A stretch of 44,723 nucleotides of DNA from JAXGQD01 sp964574395 (lineage in GTDB: Bacteria > Bacillota > Clostridia > Saccharofermentanales > Fastidiosipilaceae). Location: NCBI GenBank assembly GCA_964574395.1, contig CAZNNL010000014.1, positions 1 through 44,723 on the forward strand. Direction: 5' to 3'. The first letter of the stretch is position 1, and each line of letters starts with the position of its first letter. Positions 42,805-44,723 of the stretch are shown here, one piece after another. The position numbers and the translations under genes are program-made. Under the pieces are notes generated by a model that saw only the letters and a list, made by a program, of their open reading frames with translations, did no database searches and was not told where the DNA came from.

Positions 42805-43932
42805 ATGTTATATATTCTTTTAACAATACTAGCAATTCTTGTACTGATGCAGTTTCAGCTTGCTTGGCAATTATTTAATCTATTTAGGCTGCGTTATCCG
42901 CGCTTACGTTACTGGATGCTGGTACTTTCTTTAGTTATTTTGTGTGCAATTGCGGTGTATGGTTTCATACCTCGCGGCTCTGCTCCAAGAGTATTGACTT
43001 TGTTTTCGTATTATTATTTAGCTGTACTTGCGTATTCAGTCTTCTTGTTTCTGCTTCGAGACATCATTTTATTTGTAATCAAATTGTTTAGGAAACGGCG
43101 GGATTTTTCTGTCTTTGTGCGTCGTTCGACGGTGTTTGTTTTTGCCATGAGCATCATAATTGTGCTGTATGGTAGCTTTCACGCCCAAAACATTCAGATC
43201 AATCGTTATGATATTCAGTTGGAGAAGTATACGTCCACAGAGCCAACGAAGGTCGCCGTCTTTTCTGATTTGCATTTAGGAGCGCAATACGGACATAAGA
43301 AAGTCGCAGAGATTGTTGATGTTATTAATCGTGAAACCGTGGATATGGTGTTTATTGTCGGTGACATGTTTAACGATGATTACCATGCTTTGGATAATCC
43401 AGAGGCAATAGTTGACGCGTTGAAAAATATAAAGGCTGAATTAGGTGTATATTTGGTTTGGGGAAATCATGATTCCGGCCCAACGTTTACATTGATGCAA
43501 GACATGATTGACCAAAGCAAAATAATTAGACTTGAAGATGAAGTGCTGCAAGTGGATAATGTGTTTACTTTGGTAGGGCGGCGCGATTCGAGACCAATTA
43601 TGTATGAAGGCATTACGCGTGCAGCTATCAATTGGAGTTCGGTCAAGGATAAGAGTCTTCCCTTGATTGTTTTAGACCATCAACCGTCAAACTACAGTGA
43701 GTATTTGGAAACGGATGTAGATTTAATTATTAGCGGTCACACACATCGGGGCCAGATATTTCCAGGGAACTTTATGACGCGTTTGGTCTATGACTACGAC
43801 TATGGCCTCCATGAGACGAACGAAGTAGGTCAACAAATTTTGGTCAGTTCAGGAATCGGTACTTGGGGGCCACCCATTCGTGTCATGACAAACTCTGAAT
43901 TGTTGTTCGTGACGATAGCGAAAGCTGAATAG
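42805..43932 (+). CDS. Membrane-anchored calcineurin-like metallophosphoesterase
   Basis: The protein (375 aa) has four N-terminal membrane segments (about 1-24, 35-56, 63-100, 110-132). A metallophosphoesterase domain follows with all metal-site motifs: FSDLHLG, VGDMFNDD, WGNHDSG, VLDHQP and SGHTHRGQ. This is the YkuE/YaeI-like layout, whose members act on lipid-linked or other phosphoesters at the membrane; the substrate is unknown. ATG 42805 is favoured by AAGG six bases upstream and by the hydrophobic start. An in-frame ATG at 42784 lies in the preceding hairpin. It is 9 nt from the following gene and probably co-transcribed with it. Confidence 0.92.
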   Translation: MLYILLTILAILVLMQFQLAWQLFNLFRLRYPRLRYWMLVLSLVILCAIAVYGFIPRGSAPRVLTLFSYYYLAVLAYSVFLFLLRDIILFVIKLFRKRRDFSVFVRRSTVFVFAMSIIIVLYGSFHAQNIQINRYDIQLEKYTSTEPTKVAVFSDLHLGAQYGHKKVAEIVDVINRETVDMVFIVGDMFNDDYHALDNPEAIVDALKNIKAELGVYLVWGNHDSGPTFTLMQDMIDQSKIIRLEDEVLQVDNVFTLVGRRDSRPIMYEGITRAAINWSSVKDKSLPLIVLDHQPSNYSEYLETDVDLIISGHTHRGQIFPGNFMTRLVYDYDYGLHETNEVGQQILVSSGIGTWGPPIRVMTNSELLFVTIAKAE

Positions 43933-43941
43933 GAGAGAAAG

Positions 43942-44529
43942 ATGAACTTAAACACAGATGCATTTTTTTGGAAGAACCCACCGACCGAGATGACTGTTGA
44001 GAAAGATCGTGTGTCCTTCGTCACTCTTCCGCTTAGTGATTTTTGGCAAAACACCTACTACCATTTCCAACACGATAACGGCCACATGTATCTGACACGT
44101 AGTGACGAGCCATATTTTGCCTTCAGCACCAAAATTTCCTTCGATGGCAAACTGCGTTTTGACCAGTGTGGAATAATTGTTTATCAAGATGCGGACACTT
44201 GGGCAAAATCAGGCATCGAATGCGAAAATGAAGTTTATTCCAACCTTGGAGGAGTCGTTACCAACAATGGTTTTTCAGATTGGAGCATGTCACCCATTAA
44301 GCCTGAGGTCAAAGATCTTTATCTTCGTCTCAATAGGCGCGTTGATGATTTTCAAGTTGAGTATTCCTATGATGGTGTCTTGTACCAACCGCTTAGAATT
44401 TTTCATTTGGAAAGCGCTGATAAAGTAGTGCAGTTTGGTCTGTATGCCTGCAGTCCTGGCGAGTCCAGTTTTACTGCGCAGTTTTCTGAAGTGAGTATGG
44501 GCGAGGGGACTTGGGCAGCGCACGAGTAA
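43942..44529 (+). CDS. DUF1349-like (concanavalin A-like fold) protein
   Basis: This soluble protein (195 aa) lacks a signal peptide. Its pattern matches DUF1349 proteins, beta-sandwich lectin-like folds: FFWKNPPTEMTVEKDRV at the start, then YFAFSTKISFDGKLRFDQCGIIVYQDADTWAKSGIE, SDWSM, and LYLRLNRRVDDFQVEYSYDGVLYQPLR. The molecular function of the family is not established; carbohydrate binding is a guess from the fold. ATG 43942 has a strong AGGAGAGAAAG. It is likely in one unit with the phosphoesterase. No terminator is clear in the 110 bp before the tRNA. Confidence 0.85.
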   Translation: MNLNTDAFFWKNPPTEMTVEKDRVSFVTLPLSDFWQNTYYHFQHDNGHMYLTRSDEPYFAFSTKISFDGKLRFDQCGIIVYQDADTWAKSGIECENEVYSNLGGVVTNNGFSDWSMSPIKPEVKDLYLRLNRRVDDFQVEYSYDGVLYQPLRIFHLESADKVVQFGLYACSPGESSFTAQFSEVSMGEGTWAAHE

Positions 44530-44594
44530 GTGTTGCGCGTCTATACACTCAATTTGTATCTAAATAAGTGTCAAAAATCTGCGGTAAGAATTGA

Positions 44595-44624
44595 TTGCAT
44601 TTTAAGCCAGCTTAATGTTATGAT
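44595..44624 (+). promoter_or_regulatory. Promoter of the tRNA-Glu gene
   Basis: TTGCAT (44595-44600) and TGTTATGAT (extended -10, hexamer TATGAT 44619-44624) are spaced by 18 bp. The tRNA starts 16 bp after the -10, which fits a short 5' leader. Confidence 0.65.
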
Positions 44625-44639
44625 AACTTTCGCTGTGAC

Positions 44640-44714
44640 GGCCCTATGGTCAAGCGGTCAAGACGCCGCCCTCTCAAGGCGGAATCACGAGTTCGATTCT
44701 CGTTAGGGTCACCA
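44640..44714 (+). tRNA. tRNA-Glu (anticodon CUC)
   Basis: The cloverleaf folds fully. The acceptor stem is GGCCCTA/TAGGGTC (one G-T pair), the anticodon stem is CCGCC/GGCGG around the loop CTCTCAA (anticodon CUC, reading GAG), and the T-arm is ACGAG-TTCGATT-CTCGT. The discriminator A is followed by an encoded CCA (44712-44714). The usual major Glu tRNA has UUC, so this is the minor isoacceptor. Confidence 0.93.
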
Positions 44715-44723
44715 TTATACGCT

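Noticed and set aside
1..44723. CRISPR array, toxin-antitoxin pair or defence island
   Set aside because: No regularly spaced repeats of 24-40 bp and no cas, restriction or toxin genes; the gene content is housekeeping.
1..44723. GCATGC-containing words as a second iterated motif
   Set aside because: They looked frequent, but a rough count of about 17 is only around twice expectation, unlike TTTTGCCA.

Overview
The window reads as a piece of a low-to-mid GC Firmicutes chromosome. A Clostridia-type anaerobe fits best; genus and species cannot be fixed from sequence alone. The main support is a PolC-type DNA polymerase III with a PHP domain and an inserted proofreading exonuclease. Further support comes from two gene orders familiar from Clostridia: rpsB-tsf-pyrH-frr-uppS-cdsA-dxr-rseP-ispG-polC, and priA-def-fmt-rsmB-rlmN-PP2C-prkC-rsgA-rpe-thiN. 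A GTP-type PEP carboxykinase, PASTA kinase, TrkA/TrkH potassium uptake and strong GGAGG ribosome binding sites also agree. I see no insertion sequence, integrase, phage gene or CRISPR array. This is dense, vertically inherited core genome, with nearly every gene on the + strand.

Layout. 1-2700: the tail of a probable wall-anchored surface protein, a four-helix membrane protein and pckG. 2770-7635: zapA, a U32 peptidase-family protein, dut, tsaD and smpB. 7770-9330: rpsB-tsf with a terminator. 9393-20797: pyrH, then frr-uppS-cdsA-dxr-rseP-ispG-polC (ribosome recycling, undecaprenyl-PP and phospholipid synthesis, MEP isoprenoid pathway, intramembrane proteolysis, replication). 20799-32015: priA, def-fmt, rsmB, rlmN, PP2C phosphatase, PASTA Ser/Thr kinase, rsgA, rpe and thiN, almost all touching or overlapping. 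32095-34024: the only minus-strand genes, a PLP aminotransferase and an HTH regulator. 34172-35564: the infC-rpmI-rplT operon with promoter, attenuator-like leader, an AUC start codon for IF3 and a terminator. 35630-39288: an rRNA/tRNA methyltransferase, then two half-size TrkA proteins and TrkH joined by ATGA overlaps. 39315-42713: aconitase and citrate synthase behind a strong promoter. 42805-44714: a membrane-anchored metallophosphoesterase, a DUF1349-like protein and a tRNA-Glu(CUC).

How the genes fit together. Most are housekeeping: translation initiation, elongation, recycling and rescue; rRNA modification; envelope lipid synthesis; replication and restart. The PP2C/PASTA-kinase pair is the usual cell-wall signalling couple. 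Aconitase and citrate synthase without isocitrate dehydrogenase in view suggest an incomplete TCA branch for glutamate supply.

The strongest unexplained signal is at the DNA level. The 8-mer TTTTGCCA and its complement occur about 42 times, roughly once per kb, on both strands, in all reading frames and also between genes. This is far more than base composition predicts and resembles the density of DNA uptake sequences or other iterated genome words. Other points worth a second look are the AUC-started infC behind a leader terminator, repeats inside the pckG and acn promoters, and promoter-then-terminator leaders before zapA and rseP.
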